This document shows positions 25,323-32,862 of a stretch of DNA of 42,973 nucleotides, piece by piece (position 1 is the first letter of the stretch; each line of letters begins with the position of its first letter). A program made the position numbers and the translations under genes. The DNA is from an uncultured Christensenella sp. GTDB lineage: Bacteria > Bacillota > Clostridia > Christensenellales > Pumilibacteraceae. Location of the stretch: assembly GCA_910577995.1 (NCBI GenBank), contig CAJTND010000009.1, positions 1 to 42,973 on the forward strand, in the 5' to 3' direction. The notes beneath the pieces were generated by a model, which saw only the letters and a program-made list of their open reading frames with translations, had not been told where the DNA came from and searched no databases.

Positions 25323-26033
25323 CTATGTAGAAAAAAACTCGACAGTCCCGACGGACGTCCTGCCGCTGAGCAGCTTTTTCTGCCCGAGCAAGGCTTTTAG
25401 CCGTTCCGCCTCGCCGCACGCGCCGTCGTAGATCTTTATTCTGCCGCCGTAAAAATCTTTTATCAAGCTTTTTATAAACGCATAATGCGAGCACCCGAGT
25501 ATAACGGCTTCCGCATCGCGGTACGGGTCGAGCATGCTCTCGACATACGGCGCGAGCGCGCCGATATCTCCGAGCCCGCGTTCTATCATCGCGGCAAGCT
25601 CAGACTGCGGCGAAACGGTTATCCTGTCGCCGTATTCGCCCATAAGCCGCTTAAAGCCCGGCGCGCGCGCCGTAGCGGGCGTGACGAGCGCAACGGCATA
25701 ACCTCCGCATAGCTCCGCGCCGCACGGTTTGACCGCAGGCTCTAAGCCGACCACGGTAAAACCGGGGTACAACCGACGTATATCCGCAATCGCCGTTTCC
25801 GTCGCGGTATTGCACGCAACGGCTATCGCCTTGCAGTTCATGGCGACGAGCCTTGCGGCGCAGCCGAGCGCGGCGCTCTTGATATCGTCGGCGGAAAGTC
25901 CGCCGTAAGGCATGTGGGCGCGGTCGGCAAGATAGATATATCTCTCGTTAGGCATAAGCCTTACGCACTCGGTCAAAACGCTGAGCCCGCCGACTCCGCT
26001 GTCGAATAAACCTACGGGATTATCGCACGACAT
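25323..26033 (-). CDS. murI: Glutamate racemase
   Basis: A 236-residue racemase giving D-glutamate for peptidoglycan, a little shorter than typical (about 260-270). Motifs: FDSGVGG with D11-S12, VACNTAT with catalytic C74, and LGCSHY with catalytic C181 and H183. No SD precedes the ATG at 26033. Instead, a -10-like TATATA ends 8 bases before it, and a perfect 14-bp palindrome lies just upstream. It is the last gene of a minus-strand segment and converges on glmS. Confidence 0.9.
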   Translation of the reverse strand: MSCDNPVGLFDSGVGGLSVLTECVRLMPNERYIYLADRAHMPYGGLSADDIKSAALGCAARLVAMNCKAIAVACNTATETAIADIRRLYPGFTVVGLEPAVKPCGAELCGGYAVALVTPATARAPGFKRLMGEYGDRITVSPQSELAAMIERGLGDIGALAPYVESMLDPYRDAEAVILGCSHYAFIKSLIKDFYGGRIKIYDGACGEAERLKALLGQKKLLSGRTSVGTVEFFST

Positions 26034-26041
26034 ACGTTTTT

Positions 26042-26071
26042 TATATATGCCGCGATATCGCGGAATGTCCG
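26042..26071 (-). promoter_or_regulatory. Possible murI promoter with a 14-bp palindrome in its spacer
   Basis: Minus strand: -35-like CGGACA (26071-26066), 18-base spacer, -10-like TATATA (26047-26042). The spacer contains the perfect palindrome CCGCGATATCGCGG (26050-26063). The promoter boxes are moderate matches. The palindrome would be a natural operator for a dimeric repressor or a MerR-type activator, but no such regulator is encoded here. Confidence 0.45.
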
Positions 26072-26104
26072 CGTCAAGTCTTGGAAATAAGCCCGAGCGC
26101 TCCG

Positions 26105-26887
26105 CTATCCGCGAGCATGCGAGAACGCGGCGTTTACTGCATTAGCTATAATGCACGCGCAGTCCTCTACGAGCACGTCGATATCCTTAGGCGTGACTAC
26201 CATATCGCCGCGTCCGCCCTCCGCCGCCGAACAGTAATCGCGCGCGATGGTCGACGAGTACACTACAAGCGGCACGCCGACGGAAACGACGCGCACGCCG
26301 AGCGAATCGCGGTCTATCCTGCGCCTGTGATTGTCTACGCCGCTGCCGGGAGTTATGCCGCTGTCCGTCACCTGAAAGGCGGACGCTATGCGATGCGTCG
26401 CCATGGCGGTAAGCGAATCGATAACTACGATGGCGTCGGGCTTGATACGGTCGACTACCGCAGCTATTATATCGAAGCTCTCTATACCCGTCATGCCGAG
26501 CACGTTGGGCGTTAACGCGCAAAGATACTCGTCGCGATCGCCGCTCCACTGCCGAGTGACGGCGAGTTTTTTGAACACCCTGTCGCCGAGCGCGTCGGCG
26601 GTAAGGTCGGGATTTCCCAACCCGACCGCCATTATCTTTTTGCAGTCCTCGCAATAGCTTTTTACGCACGACGCGAGCGCGTCGGACACTCTGCCGTATT
26701 CGTCAGACAAGCCCGACGTCACGCACTCGGTCTCGAGCGTCGTATATCTGCCGCACGGTCTGCCGAGCTTACGCGACGCCTTTTCGTCGACGATCACCTC
26801 GTAAAGCTTGACGACGCCGTCGTCCGATATCGTCCGCGAGCGGCAGAACTCCACCGCCATATCGCTGAAATTAACGCGCTTTCCCAT
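26105..26887 (-). CDS. gpr: GPR endopeptidase (spore germination protease)
   Basis: A 260-residue protein with the hallmark blocks of GPR, the protease that degrades small acid-soluble spore proteins during germination: VGLGNPDLTADALG, TPNVLGMTGIES, VIDSLTAM and VTDSGITPGSGVDNHR. It is shorter than B. megaterium GPR (about 370), mainly because of a short N-terminus and fewer C-terminal residues, as in many clostridial forms. I chose the ATG at 26887; a TTG at 26944 overlaps the rpsT promoter and an ATG at 26860 would begin inside the conserved DMAVEF segment. No good SD precedes any of them. It is divergent from rpsT, its usual genomic neighbour. Confidence 0.9.
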   Translation of the reverse strand: MGKRVNFSDMAVEFCRSRTISDDGVVKLYEVIVDEKASRKLGRPCGRYTTLETECVTSGLSDEYGRVSDALASCVKSYCEDCKKIMAVGLGNPDLTADALGDRVFKKLAVTRQWSGDRDEYLCALTPNVLGMTGIESFDIIAAVVDRIKPDAIVVIDSLTAMATHRIASAFQVTDSGITPGSGVDNHRRRIDRDSLGVRVVSVGVPLVVYSSTIARDYCSAAEGGRGDMVVTPKDIDVLVEDCACIIANAVNAAFSHARG

Positions 26888-26938
26888 AAATTTATTGTTT
26901 GTAATTAAAAAAAAATTAAACGCAGTACCGATTATTAG

Positions 26939-26967
26939 TTGCAAAACGTTTTTCTATATGGTATAAT
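26939..26967 (+). promoter_or_regulatory. Sigma-A promoter of rpsT
   Basis: Plus strand: -35 TTGCAA (26939-26944), 17-base spacer, -10 TATAAT (26962-26967). The predicted leader is about 33 bases and carries AAAGGAG before the GTG start at 27007. Confidence 0.8.
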
Positions 26968-27006
26968 CATGTAGTTAATAAATCGATTCAAAAGGAGTGG
27001 ACTACC

Positions 27007-27585
27007 GTGCCCAATATCAAATCCGCTAAAAAACGCGTACTGATTACTAAGAAAAAGAACTCTCGCAACCGCAGCGACCGTTCCAAGATGAACAATGCCA
27101 TCAAGGCGTTCAACAAAGCTCTCGACACCGCCAACCTCGAGGAGGCGGAGCGTCTTCTTCCCATCACCATGTCGGTGATAGACAAAAGCGTTACGGCGGG
27201 CATCATACACAAGAATACCGCCGCCAACAAAAAGTCGGCTATCTCCAAGCGTCTTAGCGACGTTAAGAGCGGCAAGCTGACTATCACGGTCAAAAAGGAC
27301 AACAAGACCATAGCCGCCGAAAAGGCGCTCGCAGCCAAACAGGCGCGCGAAGCGGCGCGTGCGGAGATCCGCGCAAAACAGGCGGAGAAGGAAGCCGAAA
27401 AGACCGAGCAAAAGAAGAAAAAGACCGACAAAGTCAAAGCCGAGCCGACCGAGGAAAAGAAAGCCAAAAAGTCGACCAAGGCAGCTGCGGAAAAGCCCGA
27501 CGCGGAAAAAGCTCCCGCCAAGAAACCCGCCGCCAAAAAGACTGCGAAAAAGACCGAAGAGAAACCTGCCGAGTCCGCAGAGTAA
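27007..27585 (+). CDS. rpsT: Ribosomal protein S20 with a long Lys/Ala-rich C-terminal extension
   Basis: Residues 1 to about 88 are a complete bS20 (start MPNIKSAKKRV, then NRSDRSKMNNAIKAFNKAL and IIHKNTAANKKSAISKRL), a 16S rRNA-binding protein of the 30S subunit. Residues 89-192 are an added low-complexity tail of Lys, Ala and Glu with PAKKPAAKK-like repeats, resembling histone H1-type tails. Ordinary S20 proteins are about 87 residues, so the tail more than doubles the length. There is no stop codon or frame change at the junction. The start is GTG at 27007 with AAAGGAG 9 bases upstream. A terminator follows. Confidence 0.93.
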   Translation: MPNIKSAKKRVLITKKKNSRNRSDRSKMNNAIKAFNKALDTANLEEAERLLPITMSVIDKSVTAGIIHKNTAANKKSAISKRLSDVKSGKLTITVKKDNKTIAAEKALAAKQAREAARAEIRAKQAEKEAEKTEQKKKKTDKVKAEPTEEKKAKKSTKAAAEKPDAEKAPAKKPAAKKTAKKTEEKPAESAE

Positions 27586-27608
27586 CGATCGTAAGTCTGC
27601 TTCTACTA

Positions 27609-27638
27609 CCCTTCCGACACGCGTCGGGAGGGTTTTTT
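27609..27638 (+). terminator. Rho-independent terminator of rpsT
   Basis: Arms CCCTTCCGAC (27609-27618) and GTCGGGAGGG (27623-27632) pair over 10 positions (one G-U) around a 4-base loop, followed by TTTTTT (27633-27638). Confidence 0.9.
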
Positions 27639-27658
27639 ACTGCCGAGATCGTCACACG

Positions 27659-27685
27659 AAAAAGCGCGGACTCGCCCGCCCGCGC
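27659..27685 (-). terminator. Terminator of the lgt-pncB operon
   Basis: On the minus strand GCGCGG (27685-27680) and CCGCGC (27669-27664) form a 6-bp GC stem with a 10-base loop, followed by TTTTT (27663-27659). It lies about 40 bases past the stop of the coiled-coil gene. Confidence 0.7.
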
Positions 27686-27727
27686 CTAAAATTTACTTTA
27701 CAGTCCGACTATCATATACGATGCGCG

Positions 27728-28357
27728 TCACTCGCCGTCGTCCATTATCACGCCCAGCTCGCGCATTATGTCCTTGAGATCGTCCTTCGGGTGCAATGCC
27801 TCGGAGAAGGAGAACCCCGCAGGCGAACGGTCCTTATAATCATCGGACTTTTCGGCGACGGCGGCGACCGCCGCTCCGACGGCCTCGCCGCGTTCCTTTT
27901 GCTCGCGCTCTTCCTCGAGCGACAGAGAGAGCCGCTCTTTTTCCTCGTTGTATTGCGCTTCCACATCGCCGGAGCGTTCGAGCACCTCGGCTATCTTCTC
28001 GTTGACGCGGCTCGTCGCGACAAGGTTTTCGTCGAGCGGATACGCCTCGATTATCTTATCGTAATAACCCATCCACTTATTGTGGAAGGATTTGAGCTGC
28101 GCTACTTCCTGATTATACCGAATAAGCGAAACTCGCTCGATATCGTCGGCTTTTTTGAGCGCGGCGGTAATAGCCTTGTATACGAGTTCCTTTTGCCCCT
28201 CGTACTCGGCTATCTTGCGCTCCGCCGCGTCGAGCGCGGCTTTTAGCTCGTCGATACGCTCGCGCTGTTTGTACAGCGTTTCCTCGAACTCGCGCCTGAC
28301 CGCCGCGGTATATTCGTCGAAATCGGTTTTAGTGTAAGTCTTTTTTTTGCCGTCCAT
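27728..28357 (-). CDS. Coiled-coil protein of unknown function
   Basis: A 209-residue, highly charged soluble protein that I do not recognise. Residues about 12-85 and 115-160 are rich in heptad-like Glu/Lys/Leu patterns, separated by a less charged stretch around FHNKWMGYYDKIIEAYP. There is no signal peptide or membrane helix. The general build is like DivIVA/GpsB-type scaffold proteins, but I see no clear DivIVA N-terminal motif. It is the last gene of the lgt-pncB unit, 20 bases after pncB, with only a weak SD (GCGGTG). Confidence 0.7.
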   Translation of the reverse strand: MDGKKKTYTKTDFDEYTAAVRREFEETLYKQRERIDELKAALDAAERKIAEYEGQKELVYKAITAALKKADDIERVSLIRYNQEVAQLKSFHNKWMGYYDKIIEAYPLDENLVATSRVNEKIAEVLERSGDVEAQYNEEKERLSLSLEEEREQKERGEAVGAAVAAVAEKSDDYKDRSPAGFSFSEALHPKDDLKDIMRELGVIMDDGE

Positions 28358-28377
28358 ATTGCACCGCAGTAATTAAA

Positions 28378-29802
28378 TTATTTTCGGCTTTTGTGTTTCG
28401 CTAAGATATCGTGTTTCAGCTCGTAAAGCTTGTCCGAAAGATTGACCTTGTATATCTGAGGTTTGTCTATGCGTTTGTATTCGTCCCAGAACTTGGCTTT
28501 CTCGCTCTCGGCGAACTTGACGATCTCGTCGAGCGACGGGCTACGGTAGATATTTTTTCCGCCGTCGAATATTTTATACAGCATACATCTGCACTCATAA
28601 TCGTCGAGCGTCGTCGACTTCCAACGCTCCGTTTCGTGCGTTATGGTGAGCGGCTTGCCGAGCTTTTCGTCTTTAAGCGTGATAAGGTCGGCGACCGCCA
28701 TACCGCTCTTTTTGTCGTAAAGCCTGTACAGCGACTTAAACCCCGGGTTAGTCACCTTGACTATGGAATCGGATATCTTCATGCGCGGCTCGAGCCTGCC
28801 GTCTTTTTCTATTGCGGATATCTTATATACGCCGCCGAGCGACGGCATGTCCTCGCTCGTGATCAGCTTAGTGCCTACGCCGTAAACGTCTATCTTAGCG
28901 CCCTGATTATTGAGCGATTCCAAAAGATACTCGTCCACGTCACCCGACGCCATGACTATCGCATCGGTAAAGCCCGCCTCGTCGAGCATCTTGCGCGCGA
29001 GCTTGGACAGATACGCAAGGTCGCCGCTGTCCAGCCGTATGCCGACGGGACGATGCCCCTGCGCTTTCAGCTCGTTGAATATCGTTATCGCATTTTTTAT
29101 GCCCTGCACGGAGTCGTAAGTATCCACGAGCAAAAGACAGGTATCGGGATAGACACGTGCAAACGCGCGGAACGCATCGAGCTCGGTCGGGAAGCTCATG
29201 ACCCAGCTATGCGCGTGCGTGCCCTTGACGGGTATATTGAACATCTGCCCCGTCAAAACATTGCTCGTGCCGTTGCAGCCGCCTATTATCGCGGCGCGCG
29301 CGCCGTAAATGCCCGCGTCCGGTCCTTGCGCGCGCCTAAGTCCGAACTCGACGACGGACTTGCCGCGCGCCGCATGGACTATGCGCGACGACTTTGTCGC
29401 GATAAGCGTTTGGTGGCTGATGATATTGAGAAGAGCGGTTTCTATCAACTGCGCTTCGATGAGCGGAGCTTTGACGACGACTATCGGCTCTTGCGGATAG
29501 ACTATATCGCCCTCGCGCACGGAGTACATATCGCCCGTGAACTTAAAGCCGCGGAGGTATTCGAGAAAGTCGGGGTGGAAAATATTGAGCGAACGCAGGT
29601 AGCTAACGTCGTCATCGGAAAAATGCAGGTCGCGTATGTATTCGATCGCTTGATCGAGCCCGGCGTACACGACGTAATTCATTGTTTCCTTTTGACGGAA
29701 AAACACGTCGAACACGCACGATTGTTTCGCTTTGCCCTCCAAAAAATAACCGTTCATCATCGTAAGCTGATAAAGATCGGTCATCATGGTAAGATTACGC
29801 AT
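28378..29802 (-). CDS. pncB: Nicotinate phosphoribosyltransferase
   Basis: A 474-residue enzyme that makes nicotinate mononucleotide from nicotinate and PRPP in the NAD salvage (Preiss-Handler) pathway. The N-terminal MTDLYQLTMMNGYF is the family hallmark. GTHAHSWVMSFP contains the His that is phosphorylated in this family, followed by LLLVDTYDSVQGI and IRLDSGDLAYLS. The length fits the Gram-positive form (about 480-490). The start overlaps the preceding membrane-protein gene by 8 bases. Transcription probably comes from the lgt promoter at 31434-31462. Confidence 0.95.
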   Translation of the reverse strand: MRNLTMMTDLYQLTMMNGYFLEGKAKQSCVFDVFFRQKETMNYVVYAGLDQAIEYIRDLHFSDDDVSYLRSLNIFHPDFLEYLRGFKFTGDMYSVREGDIVYPQEPIVVVKAPLIEAQLIETALLNIISHQTLIATKSSRIVHAARGKSVVEFGLRRAQGPDAGIYGARAAIIGGCNGTSNVLTGQMFNIPVKGTHAHSWVMSFPTELDAFRAFARVYPDTCLLLVDTYDSVQGIKNAITIFNELKAQGHRPVGIRLDSGDLAYLSKLARKMLDEAGFTDAIVMASGDVDEYLLESLNNQGAKIDVYGVGTKLITSEDMPSLGGVYKISAIEKDGRLEPRMKISDSIVKVTNPGFKSLYRLYDKKSGMAVADLITLKDEKLGKPLTITHETERWKSTTLDDYECRCMLYKIFDGGKNIYRSPSLDEIVKFAESEKAKFWDEYKRIDKPQIYKVNLSDKLYELKHDILAKHKSRK

Positions 29803-30346
29803 TTTCTTTTCCGTCCTTCGCCGTAAACTTGAGTATCGTATATATTATTATGCACACGCCGGCAAACGCCGCGAGCAGTCCGCAGGTAAGCCCCCAGCCG
29901 CACAAGCCCGACGAGCGCAACGCGAATATCGCCGCGATACAGCCGAAAAACGCAATGCCTTTTATCTGCGGCATTTTAAGCTCCGCAAACGGCAGTGCAA
30001 AGCAGCACCCGACCGCAGGCGACGCTATATATATCGGATAAAGCACACCGTACCCGACGCCGCTCGCGAGCGACACGACCGACGGCACTGCGCACGCCAA
30101 AAGCACGCCCGCAAGCCACATCGACAGCGCGTTTTTGGCTATGACCGCGCTTATGAGCACCGACAGCCCGAAGGCGAAAAGCACCGTCGGCGCGGCTATG
30201 CTCCTTGCCGACGCTTTTATCACGCCCGTGCCCGCCAATATCAGCACCACGCCCGCGACGACGAGCAAAACGCCCATAACTATGTTGCACGCGTACTTCT
30301 GCTTTTTTCCGAGCGGAAGTACCTCAGTCGTCCCACTTGTCTTCAT
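29795..30346 (-). CDS. Small polytopic membrane protein of unknown function
   Basis: A 183-residue protein with a short polar N-terminus and about six hydrophobic segments from residue 18 on (MGVLLVVAGVVLILAGTGVI, then others rich in Ala, Gly, Ile and Leu). The general layout recalls DUF308/HdeD-like proteins, but no diagnostic motif was recognised. The ATG at 30346 is preferred over the upstream open frame because GGGGCGAGG precedes it and the protein then starts just before its first helix. It overlaps the lgt end by 23 bases and pncB by 8, so it is the middle gene of a coupled unit. Confidence 0.75.
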   Translation of the reverse strand: MKTSGTTEVLPLGKKQKYACNIVMGVLLVVAGVVLILAGTGVIKASARSIAAPTVLFAFGLSVLISAVIAKNALSMWLAGVLLACAVPSVVSLASGVGYGVLYPIYIASPAVGCCFALPFAELKMPQIKGIAFFGCIAAIFALRSSGLCGWGLTCGLLAAFAGVCIIIYTILKFTAKDGKENA

Positions 30347-31427
30347 ATACCTCGCCCCCGTCGTCCGCGACGGATTTTTTTGCTGCGACAGCTTTATCGG
30401 CAGACTTGCCGCACGCGACCGATTTATCGCCCGCAGTATCCGCGCTTGCCGTATCAGCCGCGGTATCGCCGTCCGCATTCGCGCGGATAACGACGCCGTT
30501 CTCGTCGACCGTGATATCTTCGGTCTTTTTCTTACGGTAGATATCGGGCATCGGGTGCGCGAGCTTGGTCTTTTCGTAACCGTAATAGTCGTCGCACAGC
30601 TTAGCCCTATTCACAAAGATAAAAGTTTTTTTGCCGGCTTTTTTCGCACGGACGATATGGAATATCATCGCGCCGATACCGAAGAATATCAGTATTATGC
30701 TAAGCAGCTGACTGACGCGAATACCCGCAAAGCCCGCCGACGGCGGCACGAGCCAAAGGCTGTCCGTGCGCAAGCCCTCTATCCACGCCCTGCCTATTCC
30801 GTAGTATATGCAATATGCGAAGAAATTGAAGCCGTCGAAGCTCTTATATTTGCCCAAGTACAGATAGAGCAGTATGCCGAAGCCAATGGTGTTCCAAAGC
30901 GATTCGTAAAAGAAAGTCGCGTAGTGCCACGAGCTTTCGCTTTCTATAAATACGCCTATCGGGAAGAACTGCATAGACGGGTTCGTTATCTCCGCGCCGT
31001 AAGCCTCTTGATTGGCAAAGTTCCCCCACCGCCCGACCGCCTGACCGAGGATTATAAAGGTAAAGCCGAGATCGAGTATTTGCAAAAAAGATATGCGCTT
31101 GTCGACGGGGTTTTTCTTACGGCGTTTCCACAGCACCAAAAGCACCGCGCCGATCACCGCGCCTATAAGACCGCCGTAAATGGCAAGTCCTTGAAGCCCG
31201 TGGTCGTCTATACCTATGAATTTACTGAACGTCCAATCCTGACCGTTGGGGTCTAACAAGTCGAATATAACATAATAGATACGCGCGCCTATTATAGCGA
31301 GCGGCAGACAGAATATGATTATATCGATAACGACGTCGCCCTCGATACCGCGGCGTTTTGCCGTAAAGTATGCGAGCACCACGCATAATATAATGCCGCA
31401 TGCTATGATAAAGCCGTACCAATTCAT
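30324..31427 (-). CDS. lgt: Phosphatidylglycerol--prolipoprotein diacylglyceryl transferase
   Basis: A 367-residue membrane enzyme that attaches diacylglycerol to the lipobox cysteine of prolipoproteins, such as the M1 peptidase and the transglutaminase-like proteins in this window. The Lgt signature GRWGNFANQEAYG is clear, as is HYATFFYES. The LAIYGGLIGA segment has Tyr where E. coli has the essential-region His. About seven membrane helices end near residue 265. The last 90 residues are a hydrophilic tail rich in Ala, Asp and Lys that ordinary Lgt lacks. A perfect promoter ends 6 bases before the ATG and there is no SD, so the mRNA should be leaderless. Confidence 0.93.
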   Translation of the reverse strand: MNWYGFIIACGIILCVVLAYFTAKRRGIEGDVVIDIIIFCLPLAIIGARIYYVIFDLLDPNGQDWTFSKFIGIDDHGLQGLAIYGGLIGAVIGAVLLVLWKRRKKNPVDKRISFLQILDLGFTFIILGQAVGRWGNFANQEAYGAEITNPSMQFFPIGVFIESESSWHYATFFYESLWNTIGFGILLYLYLGKYKSFDGFNFFAYCIYYGIGRAWIEGLRTDSLWLVPPSAGFAGIRVSQLLSIILIFFGIGAMIFHIVRAKKAGKKTFIFVNRAKLCDDYYGYEKTKLAHPMPDIYRKKKTEDITVDENGVVIRANADGDTAADTASADTAGDKSVACGKSADKAVAAKKSVADDGGEVYEDKWDD

Positions 31428-31433
31428 AGCATG

Positions 31434-31462
31434 ATTATAGACCCGAAAAAAACTTTTGTCAA
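31434..31462 (-). promoter_or_regulatory. Perfect consensus promoter of lgt, predicted leaderless
   Basis: Minus strand: -35 TTGACA (31462-31457), 17-base spacer, -10 TATAAT (31439-31434), then 6 bases to the ATG at 31427. Both boxes and the spacing are optimal, so the start point should coincide with the A of the ATG. Confidence 0.85.
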
Positions 31463-31465
31463 GTA

Positions 31466-32743
31466 TTACGGCGCTATCACGGTGATTTGCGGTGCGGACT
31501 TATACACGTTGTCGCGTATCTTTACGCGTTTTACAAACTTTCCGTCCTTGTAATACTTGATATAAGTAATGCTTTCGTACCCGTCTTTGCCCGTCGTCGC
31601 AACCAGCCTGTCGCCGCTCGCCGCGCTCGAATCGAAAAACTTATGCTCGGTATCGACTACCTCTCGCCGCTCGTATTCTATCGTCTTGACTATCTCCGAC
31701 TCCGGCACTCTCGTGTAATCATCTTGCTTGCCGAAAACACGCACCGTCGCATGACCGCCGTCGACAGCTACCGATATATACGCATCGCTGCCGGTATTGT
31801 TTGTAATGAGCAGATCGCTGAACGAGCTTATCATAGCGTCGAGCCCCGGCGGACAGTACGACGGGCATATCGAATGCGCGTTTGCCGCGCAGTCGAGCCC
31901 CGCTATGAGCGCGGCGTTGTAGACCGCCGTCGACGCCTGACACACGCCGCCGCCCACGCCGTCCACATACTCGCCGTTGATTATCACTTTCGCGCTCTCG
32001 AACCCGTTTTCCTCCGTCCTCGCGCCTACCGCGGTATTGAACGAAAGCGTTTGACCGACGGCTATTTTCGCACCGTCGAACTTGGACAGCGCGAGCGCGA
32101 CGTTGTGCGCGCGCGATTCGGTCGACGACGTAAAGTCCGTAGTATACTCCGATCGCAGAGTCAGTCTTGCCGCCAGCTCTTTTTGCGTTACCGCGGGCGC
32201 AAGCGGTATTGTCGTCGCTTTTACCGTATAGTCCGAGCCGAATTTGAGCGAATAGTATATGCCGCCGTAAAGCCTGTCCTCGTCGAGTTTTTCGCCGTAA
32301 CGCTCCTTCGTCGCAGTGAACTTTCCGCCCCTGTATGCCGCCGTCGAATCGACGGGCGCGACGTACATCTTATCCGCAATATCCTTTACGGTCGCGTCGA
32401 GCAACGGGAAACACACGCGGAGCGCGTTCTTGTAGTCCGCGCCGTTTTGCAGATACTCGTCGACTAAACGTATCTTTTCGGACAGCGGCGAATTGATGCG
32501 CCTCGCGGCTATCTGTTCGGCGACCGTAAAATCGGACGGGATCAGAGGACGGTCGGTATAGACCACCGTTTTGCCGCCGACGTCGATCTTGACTTCGGCT
32601 ATCGGTTTTTCCTCGGTCGTATCTACGGTATACAAAAGCGCGCAAGCAATATCCGAGTGCTCGCTCGGCGCGGTATGCGCGGCGCACATAAAAGGCGCGG
32701 CGCATGCCGCTATCACGGATACTATCTTAGCGCACATGTTCAT
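31466..32743 (-). CDS. VanW family protein with peptidoglycan-binding-like and G5-like regions
   Basis: A 425-residue exported protein. A signal peptide (about 1-26) ends in an Ala-rich site, but no lipobox is obvious. Residues of about 75-190 resemble the PG_binding_4 domain often found before VanW. The VanW core follows, with FSSTESRAHN-like spacing, FNTAVGARTEENGF and the GGGVCQASTAVYNAAL signature. The C-terminal 90 residues resemble a G5 domain. The role of VanW proteins is unknown; most are not linked to vancomycin resistance. The ATG at 32743 is chosen because it precedes the signal peptide; the frame is open for 71 more codons upstream, across the cca terminator. The SD is poor. Confidence 0.85.
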   Translation of the reverse strand: MNMCAKIVSVIAACAAPFMCAAHTAPSEHSDIACALLYTVDTTEEKPIAEVKIDVGGKTVVYTDRPLIPSDFTVAEQIAARRINSPLSEKIRLVDEYLQNGADYKNALRVCFPLLDATVKDIADKMYVAPVDSTAAYRGGKFTATKERYGEKLDEDRLYGGIYYSLKFGSDYTVKATTIPLAPAVTQKELAARLTLRSEYTTDFTSSTESRAHNVALALSKFDGAKIAVGQTLSFNTAVGARTEENGFESAKVIINGEYVDGVGGGVCQASTAVYNAALIAGLDCAANAHSICPSYCPPGLDAMISSFSDLLITNNTGSDAYISVAVDGGHATVRVFGKQDDYTRVPESEIVKTIEYERREVVDTEHKFFDSSAASGDRLVATTGKDGYESITYIKYYKDGKFVKRVKIRDNVYKSAPQITVIAP

Positions 32744-32798
32744 CCGCGTTAGTATGTCGAATGTACGCGAAAATAACCGTCTTGCGCGAATTATCACG

Positions 32799-32840
32799 AA
32801 AAAAATCGGCCGACGCCGTTTTTTGTACAGCATCGGCCGA
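32799..32840 (-). terminator. Rho-independent terminator of cca
   Basis: On the minus strand, arms TCGGCCGATGC (32840-32830) and GCGTCGGCCGA (32816-32806) form an 11-bp stem (one G-U) with a 13-base loop, followed by seven T (32805-32799). It lies just past the cca stop at 32863. Confidence 0.9.
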
Positions 32841-32862
32841 CGAATGTTTACCGTATTTATTA

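Noticed and set aside
23818..25494. Open frame of 558 codons on the minus strand opposite glmS
   Set aside because: Antisense shadow of a complete glmS; the composition is Arg/Val/Tyr-rich without motifs and it runs through the glmS-murI terminator.
31466..32743. Vancomycin resistance locus based on VanW and Ddl
   Set aside because: VanW-family proteins are common without resistance, ddl is not adjacent, and no vanH, vanX, vanT or vanRS genes are present.
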